Assembly: GCA_036925085.1 (NCBI GenBank) | Contig: JAUPFP010000020.1 | Span: forward strand, 2,120,001 to 2,184,000 | Reading direction: 5' to 3' | DNA length: 64,000 bases | Origin: Brachycybe producta | Lineage: Eukaryota > Arthropoda > Diplopoda > Playtdesmida > Andrognathidae | Translations under genes and position numbers: made by a program | Shown here: piece after piece, positions 13,117 through 25,200 of the stretch | Layout of the letters: the number at the start of each line of letters is the position of its first letter | Numbering within the stretch: position 1 is the stretch's first letter | The notes under the pieces: model-generated | Databases searched by the model: none | What the model was told of the DNA's origin: nothing | What the model saw: only the letters and a program-made list of their open reading frames with translations

Positions 13117-13684
13117 TAGAGACCTACATAGAGTAAAAATTTGAAGCCCAGCCCATGAGACTTTATGCTGGGCCCAGCCACCAGGTCCACAAAGCCCATG
13201 AAGCCCACCAGACCCACGAAGCCGACCAGGCCCATGGGCCTTTAACATAAATGCCAATCCAAGCCCAGCCCCAAAGCCCACCATCCCATGGGCTTTGTGT
13301 AGGTCTCTAATTTCCACACTAAATGGTTCACAAGTTCACATGCTTACCAAGAAAAGAAACTGCCCCATTAATGGCTTTAATATGTTTATTTTATTGATTG
13401 GTCAGTGAGGAATATGTTATACTTTTATTAATGTGTGAAATAATATGTGGTTCAGTTCTATACATATGTAAAGAACCCCATGACACGTGAGGCCCACAAA
13501 GGCCACCAAACCCACGAGGTCCACCAGGCCCATGAAACCCACTAGGCCCATGAAGCCCAACAGACCCACGAAGCCCACCAGGCCCATGGGCCTTTAATAT
13601 AAAAATGCCGGCCCAGCCCAGCCCATGGGCTGGGTTGGGCTTCTGCAAAAGGCCACCGGCCCATGGGCTTTATGTAGGTCTCTA
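13117..13684. mobile_element. hAT-like MITE with CCCATGGG/GCCCA repeats, perfect 8-bp TSD
   Basis: Perfect 14-bp termini TAGAGACCTACATA / TATGTAGGTCTCTA, flanked by perfect 8-bp duplications CTCTCTGG (13109-13116 and 13685-13692). The interior has two G/C-rich blocks (13145-13300, 13480-13680) made of GCCCA, CCCATGGG and GGCCCATGGGCC words. An internal copy of the right end (near 13294-13305) suggests a partly duplicated or nested structure. The interrupted host sequence matches, in reverse complement, a repeat at 42925-43020. Collagen-like Gly/Pro frames in it are artefacts. Confidence 0.82.
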
Positions 13685-13782
13685 CTCTCTGGTCACCAAC
13701 GTGACTAGCCGACAAACGACTCAGAATACAGGTCAATACAATAATGTACATACATATGCCTCGATTCAGATCATGAGTTTAA

Positions 13783-14538
13783 GAGGCTATATCGCAAAAA
13801 TTACTTTGAAAAATCTGAGTTTTAATCTCCACAATGAGCGCTATCATATCTTTTTCTATTGAGCCCATAGACCCAATGTTAAAGAAAAAATGTTAATTTT
13901 TAAAATACACAGTCGCGGCAATATGTTTATTTTTCATATGTAAAGTTGTCCAATATTAAGTTTTTAAAGTGAAATGTGCATCGTAAATGTATGCTGATCG
14001 AGTGATGAAATGACAAAAAATTGGTCTTTATCTATTTTTAAAAAATATTTCAAAATCACTCCGTTGAGTACGCGCTTGTAAAGAAAAAAATTCCATTAAA
14101 ATGCTCGTAAAAATACCTAAAAATAATTTTAAAAAACCACAATTAAACCACAGTGAAGCAGACACATTGACGCACGTGCTGACATTTTATCCTGGGGTTT
14201 TAAAATTATTTTTACGGTTTTTTACGAACATTTTAATGGCTGTTTTTTCGTATTTGAGCGTACATAAAAGTTAGAAGTTCGCGATTTTGAAATAATTTTT
14301 AAAAATATAACCGCACTCACCAATTTTTTGTCATTCTATCACTCGATCAGCATATATTTAAGGTGCACATTGCACTTTGAAAGCTTAATATTGGACAAAT
14401 TTAAATATGAAAAAATTAACATATTGCAGCGACTGTGTATTTTAAAAACTAATGTTTTTTTTTTTAAAAATCGAGTCTATGGGCTTAATAGAAAAACGAT
14501 GCTAGCGCTGTTTGCGGAGAATTTTGCGATGTAGCCTC
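13783..14538. mobile_element. Fold-back MITE, TTAA-flanked, GAGGCTAYATC termini (copy 1)
   Basis: Two arms of about 240 bases (13783-14025 and 14300-14538) are inverted copies. They run from GAGGCTATATCGCA through a conserved block around CACTCGATCAGCATA to the centre. TTAA lies directly outside each end (13779-13782 and 14539-14542), the target preferred by piggyBac-like and Kolobok elements. Related copies lie at 25957 and 31547. No ORF is conserved between copies. Confidence 0.72.
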
Positions 14539-14542
14539 TTAA

Positions 14543-15710
14543 AACTAATTTTACCAAAGTTTTTAACGGTTTTTTTAGGTTAGGATTCGAAAGACGAAAA
14601 AAGCGCGAAGATTCGAGTTTTCGAATCTCGAATATTTTTCAATATTCGAGGATTCGAATGTTACATCCTTAGTAAAAAGTGTAGTTCATAAATTGAAAAA
14701 AAAAAAAAATCGTGCTTGATGGAATATGGTAATCACTTGCTTTCAAAGACAAAGACAGTATGCATGGTTCTCGTTTTTAACGAGAGTTCTTCAAACATTT
14801 GTTGGATTTTTTTTTGGGCCAATGTTATTTAACATGGAATTAAAAAATGAACAATTTTAAACATAATTTAAAAATAGAAGGGCCTTTTCAAGATTTATAT
14901 AAAGTGACCACTTAATGAACAATACTTTCTATTGCATTTTGCTCTTTAATGTGTCTTTATTGAACGATTTTGAGAATATTTCTTGAAATTTTAGTAACAC
15001 GGATGAACTTTACTGTCGACTGCTCAAAACAAGATGGAGGTATTTCTATAGTTTAAGCAATTTTATGCCCACCAGATGGCGGTCACATCTCTGGATCGTC
15101 ACTTTTTTTGGTTTTCCCAGCCGCGCATTCTCAATTTGAATTTGGGCAATAGGAGCGCAGTATTCCCCTCCCCCTATAAAAGTAGATGTGTACATTCTTA
15201 AAAAAAAGCTGTGAATAGTGAATACCACTGGCAAGTGTAGCCGGCAGTATCATTTCGTTTGCTCCGCCCTTTTATGAGCCTGACGATCATATCAACCAAT
15301 TAGAAATTGATAAACCTCAATGATCTATAAAGAATAGATTGGCAGTTAAGACGCCATTTTGAGGCGAATTGAACACTACGGCGGCCATGACAGTAAAAGG
15401 CAAAAAGCTCTTAATTGCCTATGGGCTGATCATAGCAAACTCATATATTCTTATTTTTTTTCAGAAAAGGAACTGCACATTTAATGTATTTGTTCATTAT
15501 TTATGTAACCTACTCGTAAAATTATACTGAATACAATACAATAAAATTTAATTATTTATTTCACACAATTAAATACCAAAATACACATATTTAACATGAA
15601 TAAAATATGTACATAAACGTGATTTATTCAATGGCCTTTGAAAATAATTAATTTGGTTAGCTGTTAGTTAGCTGTTGCTGTTACAGTCATTCACTTTTTC
15701 ACTGTTGGCA
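14543..15710. other. AT-rich spacer, no gene recognised
   Basis: Contains an inverted cluster of GAATCTCGAAT/ATTCGAGGATTCG near 14585-14665, probably the end of a decayed MITE, and otherwise unrecognised sequence. A 62-codon frame on the minus strand (15046-15234) resembles nothing I know. Confidence 0.35.
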
Positions 15711-15985
15711 GGTAGTACCCCCACCTACCCTCGATTACCCTTACCTGCCCAAAAATATTGCGACCTGCCCAGAAATAACGAAATTCTGTCCATTCTGCCC
15801 TACACAAAAAATTTCAAAATTTTTTTAAAATTCCGGAAATTTTTTTTTCGGGCAGGTAATGGTTAAGTTTAGTAGGTAGTACCCCCACCTACCCTCAATT
15901 ACCCTCACCTGCCCAAAAATATCGCGACCTGCCCATAAATAACGAAATTCTGCCTTTTCTGCCCGTCCTGCCTTTTAGTATGACC
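15711..15985 (+). repeat. 164-bp tandem duplication (GGTAGTACCCCCACCTACCCTC unit start)
   Basis: The block beginning GGTAGTACCCCCACC at 15711 is repeated at 15875, with shared words ACCTGCCCAAAAATAT, GCGACCTGCCCA and AATAACGAAATTCTG. The second copy is shorter and diverges after about 110 bases. It lies upstream of TYW1. Confidence 0.7.
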
Positions 15986-16240
15986 CCTAATGTATTTGAC
16001 TGCTGATCACTGTCCTTTCTGCCTATAACTGTCATGGCGGTGCGTAGCTGCAGTAGCCTCAGTTTGGGGGCGCTGATGTCAATGAAATTGCCAAATCGTT
16101 GGTCAAATCACGGTGCGTGCTGCGTGGAAGCCATTGATTTTTTGTTTATTCGGCTGCATTGTTTCGTGTGTTGATCAGCATGTTTAAGCAGTTTATTTTA
16201 ATTAATTTATAACCAAATTAAACAAATCTAAACCACTAGA
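15986..16240 (+). promoter_or_regulatory. Putative TYW1 promoter / 5' UTR region
   Basis: Sequence immediately upstream of the TYW1 start codon, with a GC-richer patch near 16030-16130 (ATGGCGGTGCGTAGCTGCAG). No TATA box, initiator or named factor site can be assigned with confidence. The call rests on position only. Confidence 0.3.
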
Positions 16241-16253
16241 ATGTTATTAGCAG
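16241..16253 (+). CDS. TYW1: TYW1 exon 1 (MLLA + one base)
   Basis: The 13-nt coding part starts at ATG 16241 and ends at a strong GTAAGG donor. It was chosen because it supplies a start codon and the single base needed to join the exon at 16408 in phase (GCA G|GT GTT), and because it extends the hydrophobic N-terminus. Such a small first coding exon would be missed by ORF scans. The 154-nt intron that follows is short. Confidence 0.75.
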
Positions 16254-19200
16254 GTAAGGGTGGTGCAACTTAACTAGTTTTGCCGTGTAAATATTTGAAC
16301 CCTTGTAAAGAACAGTTGATTTGCAATGAAAAGTTGACCCACGTGGTATTTTCTTATCGCATTGTTTTGAAACTGATTCTTGTTGTTTTTTTTGTTTGTT
16401 TTTTCAGGTGTTTTGAGACTTGTATTTGGAAATATTTACGCTCTCATCGTAATTTGCGTCATTTCTTTCTTAACCTTAATATATTGGCGAAAAATAACCA
16501 AGAAATTCGTTTTGAATGACACGAACTCGAGTATAATTCGGTCGGATTTAAAAGAAAATGTTGAAAAAACACGTAAAACAAAGAAAATATTGAAAGTGTT
16601 TTACGGCACCGAAACAGGAACTGCGAAAAAGTTTGCACAAAAGTTAATTGACGACGTTCGAAATGTTCTGAAGTATCCTACGAAGATACAAGACTTGAAA
16701 GATTATGATCCCGAGGAACTGATCGAGGATCTCGATGCCGAGAATTCGGTTTTTGTTTTTCTTTTGTCCACTTATACAGAGGGAGCTCCTTCGGAATCGT
16801 TTGAATGGTTTTGTCGTTGGTTATGCGACACGGTGCAGGATTTTCGAATGCAGAAGTCGGTTCTTCGCGGGATGACGTATGCTGTTTTTGGTTTAGGAGA
16901 CTCTTCGTATGGAGAAAACTTCAATCTTGTGGCGCGGAAGGTGGACGGATGGCTGAGTGACTTACAGGCAGAACGTCTCGTGAAACTGTTTCTCGGTGAC
17001 GAGAACGTAACAACCAGTCGAAATGGAGGTATATTTGGTCATTTCAAGCTGCTTTAAATATAGGCCAGTGTATTCGTAATACGACGTAAACAAATGTTTT
17101 CAAGAACGGAAAAAAGCTGCATAATTATTTTTAACTTAATATTCAATTATTAATTAAAAACCTGCAGAAATTATCTTGTGGTTTTTTTTAGGTTGTGATT
17201 ATTAATTCTGTACTGAGCCGATTTTGCCGATTTACTGCTAATTGGCAAAAATCGGATCTGCGAAACAGAAGAGAAACTCGATCATTTTTCTGTGACAGTT
17301 TCTTCTGCGCATGTGCGGCGGCACCACTGCCTTTCTTTGATGATTCTCTTATTTTTGTCGCGCCACCATCTTGAAATTGTGTAATGAGATGGTCTCCATA
17401 AGAAGTGGGTCTACACGAGTCAAGTGAAGGGGCGCTGATTTTTTTGATTTTTTTTAAAAATCAAATAAATCGATTTTTTTTATTTAAATCAGATTTTTTT
17501 CATTTATTTTCATTTATGTGACATATTAAATTTTTTATGATGATGATTGCAAAAATGAGCAATAATAACGTTGTTAATTGTTAAGTTGTTAGTAAAATAA
17601 TTGCAAAATAAGAAAAAAATGTTAATAAACATTTAAATTTGAAATAATAAGTTTCAAGCACTTTTAATTTAACATGAACATGAACACGAGCTTTGCAGCC
17701 TTTTTAGTTCCAAAAGCAAATCACTGCCTCAGAGGTAAATTGTGTTAAGTCACTTTTTTTTTAAAAAAAATACGTAATTTTTACATCTTCTTTAGATGTA
17801 AAATTCGTGTTTTTGTCAAGTTCTATCAGAAGTAAACAGTGTTAAGTCTACGGTTTTACACATCGGCCGCTAGATGGTAGTGTACCATGTTAAGTCCTAT
17901 TCCATCAATGAAGAGAAAAACTTTCAAACGACTCCACTGTATAATTTAGGTTTGGTGACGTAAAACAGTTTACCTCTGAAGCTCTTAAATAGATTACTAT
18001 TACTATTTACATGTATATATATATCTCTAATGATTTTTGCACCAGTCAATTGGGGATACTTAAGTATATCTTCCAAAAAAATAATGCATTAATGAAGGGA
18101 CTTAGTCCAGTAACCTTGTCATGAAAAGGGGGAAGGGGGCTCGGTAGACCTAATAGTTTCCGAGAGACAGCTTTTCAAAGTTTGGCAAATTTTCCAAACT
18201 TGAAAATTTTAAGCTAATTTTCATGTTTCATCATATATGCAATTGTCTTTATATCTTCAATAACCTGTCTGATATGAGTCAGTGAAGTAAACATTTATTC
18301 AATTTAACATTTTGAAGGGGGGTGGGGAGGAGGGCAAGGTTTGCTGGGAGGGGGAGGTCACTGTTCACAACCAGATGACTGAAATTGAAATACATAATTT
18401 ATTTAACAAACATTTACATCAAGTGTATACAAAAAGTGTGAATGAAAGTGTAAACGAAAGTGTAAATGAAATGTGAATTAAAGGTGTTTCCTCCTCTTCG
18501 AAGGACCAGGGCCAAGCAAATCCGCCAATCAGCCTCCTTCAGTGCCATTTTCATCGTCCTGAACCTCGTGAAGTGGAATGAAAGTATTTATTTGTTGAAT
18601 ATCTCTTAAGTAAAACCTTGTCAAGAAGTCCTAATATAAATGCAACACACATGTTGGTAAGTATTAATAGAAATAATGGTAACTTTCAACAACAATAAGA
18701 GTGTAAGTGTACCTGATATTGTTCCTCGACTTGTTCAATAGCATCCCCGGTGAGTTGGCTGACTGGGTAGTCGAGCAGCCTATCCATCTCGTCGTCGTCG
18801 TCATTGAGCTCGTCCAAATTGTGGGTGTTGACATCGACGTCTACCGTAATTTCAGGCAGGTTTTTGCAGGGCTGGCCATTGCAGGTTCCACAGACAACTG
18901 AACACTTCAAACCTGCTTTCCTGCAGTTGCAAGAAGGGATGCAGAAATGCTTACAGCTGCAGGAAAGCAGTTTTGAAGTATTCAGTTGTCTGTGGAACCT
19001 GCAATGGCCAGTCCTGCAAAAACCTGCCTGAAATTACGGTAGACGTCGATTTCAACACCCACAATTTGGACGAGCTCGACGATGACGATATGGATAGGCT
19101 GCTTGACTATCCAGTCAGCCAACTCGCCAGGGATGCTATTGAACAAGTCGAGGAACTATATCAGGTATACTTACACTCGTATTGTTGAAAATTACCATTA

Positions 19201-22200
19201 TTTCTATTAATTAATACTTACAAACATGTGTGTTGCATTTATATTAGGACTTCTTGACAAGGTTTTACCTTGGGATATTCAACAAATAAATATTTTCATT
19301 CCATTTCAGGAGGTCCAGGACGATGAAAATGGCACTGAAGGAGGCGGATTTGCTTGGCCCTGGTCCTTCGAAGAGGGGGAAACACCTTTAATTCACATTT
19401 CGTTTACACTTTCATTCACTTCATTTACACTTTTTGTATACACTTGATGTAAATGTTTGTTAAATAAATTTTGTATTTCAATTTCATTCTGGTTGTGAAC
19501 AGTGACCTCCCCTCTCACCAAACCTTCCCCATCCTCCCTCCTCTCTCACCCCCTTCTCCCCACCCCCTTCTCCCCACCCCCTTCAAAATGTTAAATTGAA
19601 TAAATGTTCACTTCACTGAATCATATCAGACAGATTATTGAAGATATAAAGACAATTGCATATATGATGAAACATGAAAATTAGCTTAAAATTTTTAAGT
19701 TTGGAAAATTTGCCAAACTTTGAAAAGCTGTATATCGGAAACTATTAGGTCTACTGAGCCCATTCTGGTCTCAAATTGTAGCACATGTAATTTAGTTTAA
19801 AAATGTATAGAGTGGTCTTTGTCGAAAACGTGTTCCCTCATGTTCAAAATGGGAAAAAACCGAAAAAAGAGCCAAAATTTAGCAATTTTTGGGATATTCA
19901 AAAGTGATCCGGGTGGGAGCTGCCGAGGTCGAAAACTTGGATTTTGCATCTCAGTCACATCCCATACAAGAAAAGAAAAACGAAACCTACTACCTCCACT
20001 TGATGCAACTTACGATGTACTAGATTACTGGACTAACTACCACCGCACTTTATTTTATAAACATAGAGAAAAATGCCGGGAACTGTTTTATTTTTATTGT
20101 ATAATTTAAATGTTTAAATAAATGTGAATATTTAAAAAAAATCATTTGAAAATTTGAAAATCATGATTTTTTTAAATAAATCAAATAATTTTTTTAAATA
20201 AATCAAATGATTTTTTTAAATAAATCAAATGATTTTTTTTAAATAAATCATTTGATTTATTTAAAAAAAACCATTTGATTTAAATCAATGTGATTTAAAT
20301 CACTACCACCCTCGTCAAGTGAGTTGATCAATGCACTGAAATTCGTTTGACGTCTAAACTCATAGTTGATTCCATTCAGATGATCAGCTGACATGAATGA
20401 TTGGGTTTATACCAGGGTGGCAGTGATTTAAATCACATTGATTTAAATCAAATGATTTTTTAAAAAAAATATTTTAAAATTTTATACATTAAAATTATAC
20501 AATAAAAATAAAAGTTCCCGGCATTTTTCTCCATGTTTATAAAATAAAGTCTGGTGGTAGTCCTTTCATTAATGCATCATTTTTTTGGAAGATGTACTTG
20601 AGGAAGTTTCCCCAATTGTCTGGTGGAAAAATCATCATAGAGATACATAAATATAAATAGTAATAGTAATCTATTTAAGAGCATTAGAGCCTCAGAGGAG
20701 ACCATTTTTTTGTGTGATAGGTTTGGTATTTGCTCGGTAAAAAAAAGTGTGAACGGTACAGCCTTAGTAAAAAACGCTTTGTTGCTACTTACATATCTGA
20801 CCCCCTGGCCTGTCACATTAAATATTTCAACAAAGGAAGTTTCACGAAACTGACCATCACTACTTGTTTTATTTGAAGGTCTCCAGAATGACTTTGAAGC
20901 TTGGAAATCAACGATTATTCAAAAGTTAATTTGCAGTGGTCATGAATCTGAAGAGTCCGGGAATGCGGTTTTTAAGAAGTCGTCTATTTCTAACGAGGTG
21001 CTGTCACAGTTCGAAACTTGGCACTGTGTTGGTGGTGGAATGTCATTTCGTATTATTGGTTCGTTTCTGCAGGTCAACTATGAGACGAGCAGCGAAGAAG
21101 AAGGAGATGGTAATACGGGTGATGACAAAGAGGCTCCTAAAGCAAATACAAATGCCAACGGTCTTGTTGACGTCGAAGACCTTGGTATTATCACAAAGAA
21201 GTCAAGTAATACACAGGTAACAAACTTTGTTTTTATTGCTAACTCTTGACTCAGTTTGTTTTTTCTTTTCTGCACCACAGTTGTCCAATCAGTTAAAATT
21301 GGCAGACTATAAAGAGATGATAACTCCGTCGTTACGAGAGACACTGACTAAGCAAGGTTACCATCTAGTCGGCTCGCACTCTGGTGTGAAACTTTGCAGG
21401 TGGACAAAGGTGAGAGTTGCTTTCAAGAAATAGGGTGGAATAATGTCATTTTTTTCTTCTTCATAAAAACATTAGTAATTATATCTATATTAAGCCAGGT
21501 CTGTGTGTGTGGTTGTGTGTGTGTCACAAAAACCTTGAAGCACGTCGGAATTTATATAAATTTAAATGAATAAATGAACCACTTTTTTTTCTCAAGGTCA
21601 ACTATATGACCATGATATTAAATAGGAGAGGGAGGGGAAAGGTTGGAAAGTGTAGGGGGAGAGAGAAACGTGGAGGGGGAAAAAGTGGAAGGGGAAAACT
21701 GAAATTGAAATGAAAGGAGTAAAAAAAGGAAAAAACGACGTGCATGCGCACAATTGCCTGTGAATTTTGCTTCCGTCATTTATGACGGGTTACCCCCGCT
21801 AGTATATAACTTAAAAGAAAGGTTGAGGAAGTTCAAACTTCAGTCACATTTCAAGGTGATTTAATATGTAAACACCTCTTAAACTGTAGATTATTCGGTC
21901 TTTCGGATGCAAAATGAGGAGAAACTTTAGCGTATTTTAGAAACTAGGAGGATAATCCTATCACTTTAAAGGTATTTTCATATTAACGCCGCGGACATCA
22001 ATGAGACGATATAAGGGCTGTTATAGGGGCGCTGACATTGTTAAAACAACTATCGTTTGCAAAAAAATGTTTTGAAAATTATTTCTAACAATTTATAAAA
22101 TATAAAAGGTATGTTATGAGTTATGAATAAGAAAATAAAATTTAACTTACCTTCATAACTTGTTGAAATTCCTGTAAAACGATCACAAGAGGCGAAAGTA

Positions 22201-25200
22201 GACGAACTATGTATACAATTTGCAAACTTTTTCCCTTGGATCGGTATTTTTTTCCCCCCACCTCGACCCAACGGAAAAATAGATCTGCTAGGGATGTTCA
22301 GTTGTAGGCTGTACTGAGTCATGCTTTTACTCCTCTTGTCTTCGTTCAATCGGAATACGACAGATTATCAATGTAAGTTAATTTTGTTTTCTTATTTTTG
22401 TCAAAACATACCTTTTATATTTTAATTTTTTAATTACATTTTTAATAACGTGGATATTTTAGAGATAAGTCGTTAACTATGCTAGTGCCATCCATGTCAC
22501 GTTGCATGAAACACAATGTTTATGGAAGGCAGCTTAATTCATAAAAGACTGTTTTAATAGATACCAGTATGAAAATACTTAGAGTCCATTGCCTCCAGAA
22601 ATTTCTTTTCAAAATATTCTCAAGACTTACTCAACAATTGGCAAAAAGATTTTTAAAATTTAAAATGTCATTAATATAATTAAAAAAATCAGCTTCATAT
22701 AAATGGACTTTATGAGAAAGATTCGCCACCAAACAACAGACATTGGCAATAAAAAAACCTAAAGTACAGGGTCCGGCAAGGAGGTATGGAATGTTTTAAA
22801 ATACTGTCACACACGTTTTTCAACGGAATGCAAATTTTATTTATTTAATAAACAGCTGAGATATTGCCAATACATGATACATAGTGAAAAATGAGAAAAA
22901 GTAATCAGGTGCGAAAAATTATGTCAGTTAGGTGGTGTCCGTTTTTGTCCAAGCACTCCTGTAGACGGCGTGAGAAGTTGTCCATACTCTTTTTCTACCA
23001 CAATTGAGAAGACGACGCATTAACCTCAATAATGTATGGTATCAACAAGATGGGGCAACATGCCATACATCCAGAGCAGCAATGGCATTTTTAAGAGAAA
23101 CTTTGCCTGGATGCGTGATTTCGTTGCGTGGAGATGTGGAGTGGCCTCCCAGGTCACCAGGTCTGACACCTTGTGACTACTTTTTATGGGGTTGCCTAAA
23201 ATCACAAGTGTACATCAACAAACCTTGTACTCTTGAGACACTCTGAAACAATAAGCCAAGAAATCCGAAGGCTTCCGCGTGAAATGCTTAGGAAGAGTAT
23301 GGACATCTTCTCACGCCGTCTACAGGAGTGCTTGGACAAAAACGGACACCACCTAACTGACAGTTCAAAGTACTATGGATTTAATATTTGAATTGTCTCA
23401 CCTGCCACGTGTAAGGAATTGTGGAAATGTGTGGTGACAACCGTTGCCACTAAATTGAGGGGTAGACTTTCGTTTCTTGAAATTTTAAATGGCGTTGTTA
23501 GGTGATTCATGAAGTCATTCATTTTTAAGTTTTTTTTTTATGATTTTATTGATTTTTTTTAATTTGAAAAATTATGTTGGCAATCGTTTGGTAAGTCTTG
23601 ACAATATCTTGACAAGAAATTTCTGAAGGTAAGGGTCTCTTTAAGTGATTAAACTACCTTTCTAGTTTCTCGTAAAACTTTGATTCTGATCATTCAAAAT
23701 CAATAAAGCAGTCAAAAATCAGCTGTTCGTAAACAATACAGTAGAATCCGTTAAACATGAAATGGAAGGTACCATAATATTTTTTCGTGTAAAACAAATT
23801 TTGTGTTAAAAGAAATAATTTTTATCTTAATGTAAGACCAACAATATAAGAGATGCAATCAGAGTTCCCGGACTGATGTTGTAAAAAGTAACTGGCTTAC
23901 CTATTACTAGGCTTGCCCCCGTCCTCCTTTGTGGAGGACAGTCCTCCATTTGGAAGAAATGTCCTCCGTCCTCCACGAAGGCAAAAATGTCCTCCACACA
24001 CAAATTTTTATAAAAACTTAAATACGTTTTATTTCTTTTAACCAAAACAGGTTGTTTTGGTTTAAAAAAATGGATGACTGTCCTCCACAAAGGAGAACGG
24101 TTGGCAAGCCTACCTATGAGAATATTCAATACTACAGTAGAATGTCGGACATGCATAGTTCCGATAATCAAAAGTTCATGTAATCGAACTCCCATTAAAT
24201 AAGTTGAGAAAAATAAGAAGAAAAACGATTGCAACGAAATTTTTATTTCCATAACTAGCATTTCTATAAAAATTCGATACTGATATGCTGATACTGCCTA
24301 TGAGGTACCGATACCTACAAGCATAGGAAAAAAAATATTGATGCCTAGTATCGAAAGAAAAGTATCGATACTTCGAAAGCATCGTGGTATCGTAAGTGTC
24401 CCTAAGTGTTGAGCGGTAATTACGGTAGAAGTTTTTTAGGTTCTTCGTTGGTTAGATCCCTTGTAATGTTCATGATTCCAAAAATTCCAAAAGACATTGC
24501 GGCCTTAGATGTCATCATGAAAATTCTTTTAGCTTCATTACTTACTAAGTAATTGTGTTTCTAGAAAGTCATTTTTTCTATCTAGAAAGAAGAATAATGG
24601 TTGGTGAATAATAGTACAAAAACGAAAAATATTGGTTTCTTTGTTTACCACCATAACGCGCATAACAGTTTGCTCTTGATATTTCGCAGTCGATGCTTCG
24701 TGGCCGTGGTGGTTGCTACAAACATACATTTTATGGAATCGAGAGCCACCGTTGTATGGAGACGACTCCGAGTTTGGCTTGTGCAAACAAATGTGTATTT
24801 TGTTGGAGGTGAGATTGTGTTGGGTCAGGGACCACTGGCTAAAAAATTCTAGGTTGGCAAAATCCGGCATCGGAGCTTCGTGTCCCTTCCAATATGTTTT
24901 TTTAGTTGCGTGTGCGAAGCGAGCCAAAAAAAAAAATAGCAACATTTTTTTAATATAGCACCATACATGTAAACACGTATGAAATGGAAGTAGTTTTTAA
25001 ATTTTGGCAAATGTAAATTTACATTTCACAGTTACGAAAGAGGCTCTCAAGGTCCAGCCAATTTTGAAAAGTTCCCGAGGGCTTCACGATTTCCATATGC
25101 TTAGTAGGGGAGCTCCTAATGACCTTCCAGTTTTGAGAGGTTTTTGGATGCCTCACAGGTTTTAAGAACATCCCGATGCCGTCACAATTTTGTTAGGCTC

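Larger units (their letters stand above)
18103..20035. mobile_element. Fold-back DNA element with captured exons, 3-bp TSD
   Basis: Inserted in the hAT element above. Termini TAGTCCAGTAACC and GATTACTGGACTA are inverted copies, and ACT is duplicated at the flanks (18100-18102, 20036-20038). Most of it is a large palindrome: arms 18138-18929 and 18954-19760 are inverted copies of each other around a 24-base spacer. The right side carries about 260 extra bases (19761-20022). Three-base duplications occur in Harbinger and CACTA groups, but the termini do not settle the superfamily. Each arm encodes the same cysteine-rich protein end. Confidence 0.72.
17427..20313. mobile_element. hAT element in TYW1 intron 2 with perfect 8-bp TSD
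   Basis: Flanked by the perfect 8-bp duplication GTCAAGTG (17419-17426 and 20314-20321). Ends AAGGGGCGCTGATTT and CACTACCACCCTC correspond to the CAGGGTGGC...GCCACCCTG ends of the related 866-bp element at 34589-35454. Against that short relative, this copy is the same on both sides of a 1.9 kb insertion (18103-20035). The short form reads AAGGACTACCACC where this one reads GGGACT-insertion-ACTACCACC. Subterminal poly-A/T words (AAATCAAATAAATC) are shared. Confidence 0.82.

Noticed and set aside
12946..13751. Glycine/proline-rich collagen-like frames
   Set aside because: They lie in the GCCCA/CCCATGGG interior of a MITE with perfect ends.
15046..15234. 62-codon minus-strand frame before TYW1
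   Set aside because: No recognisable domain, no splice partners and no repeat support.
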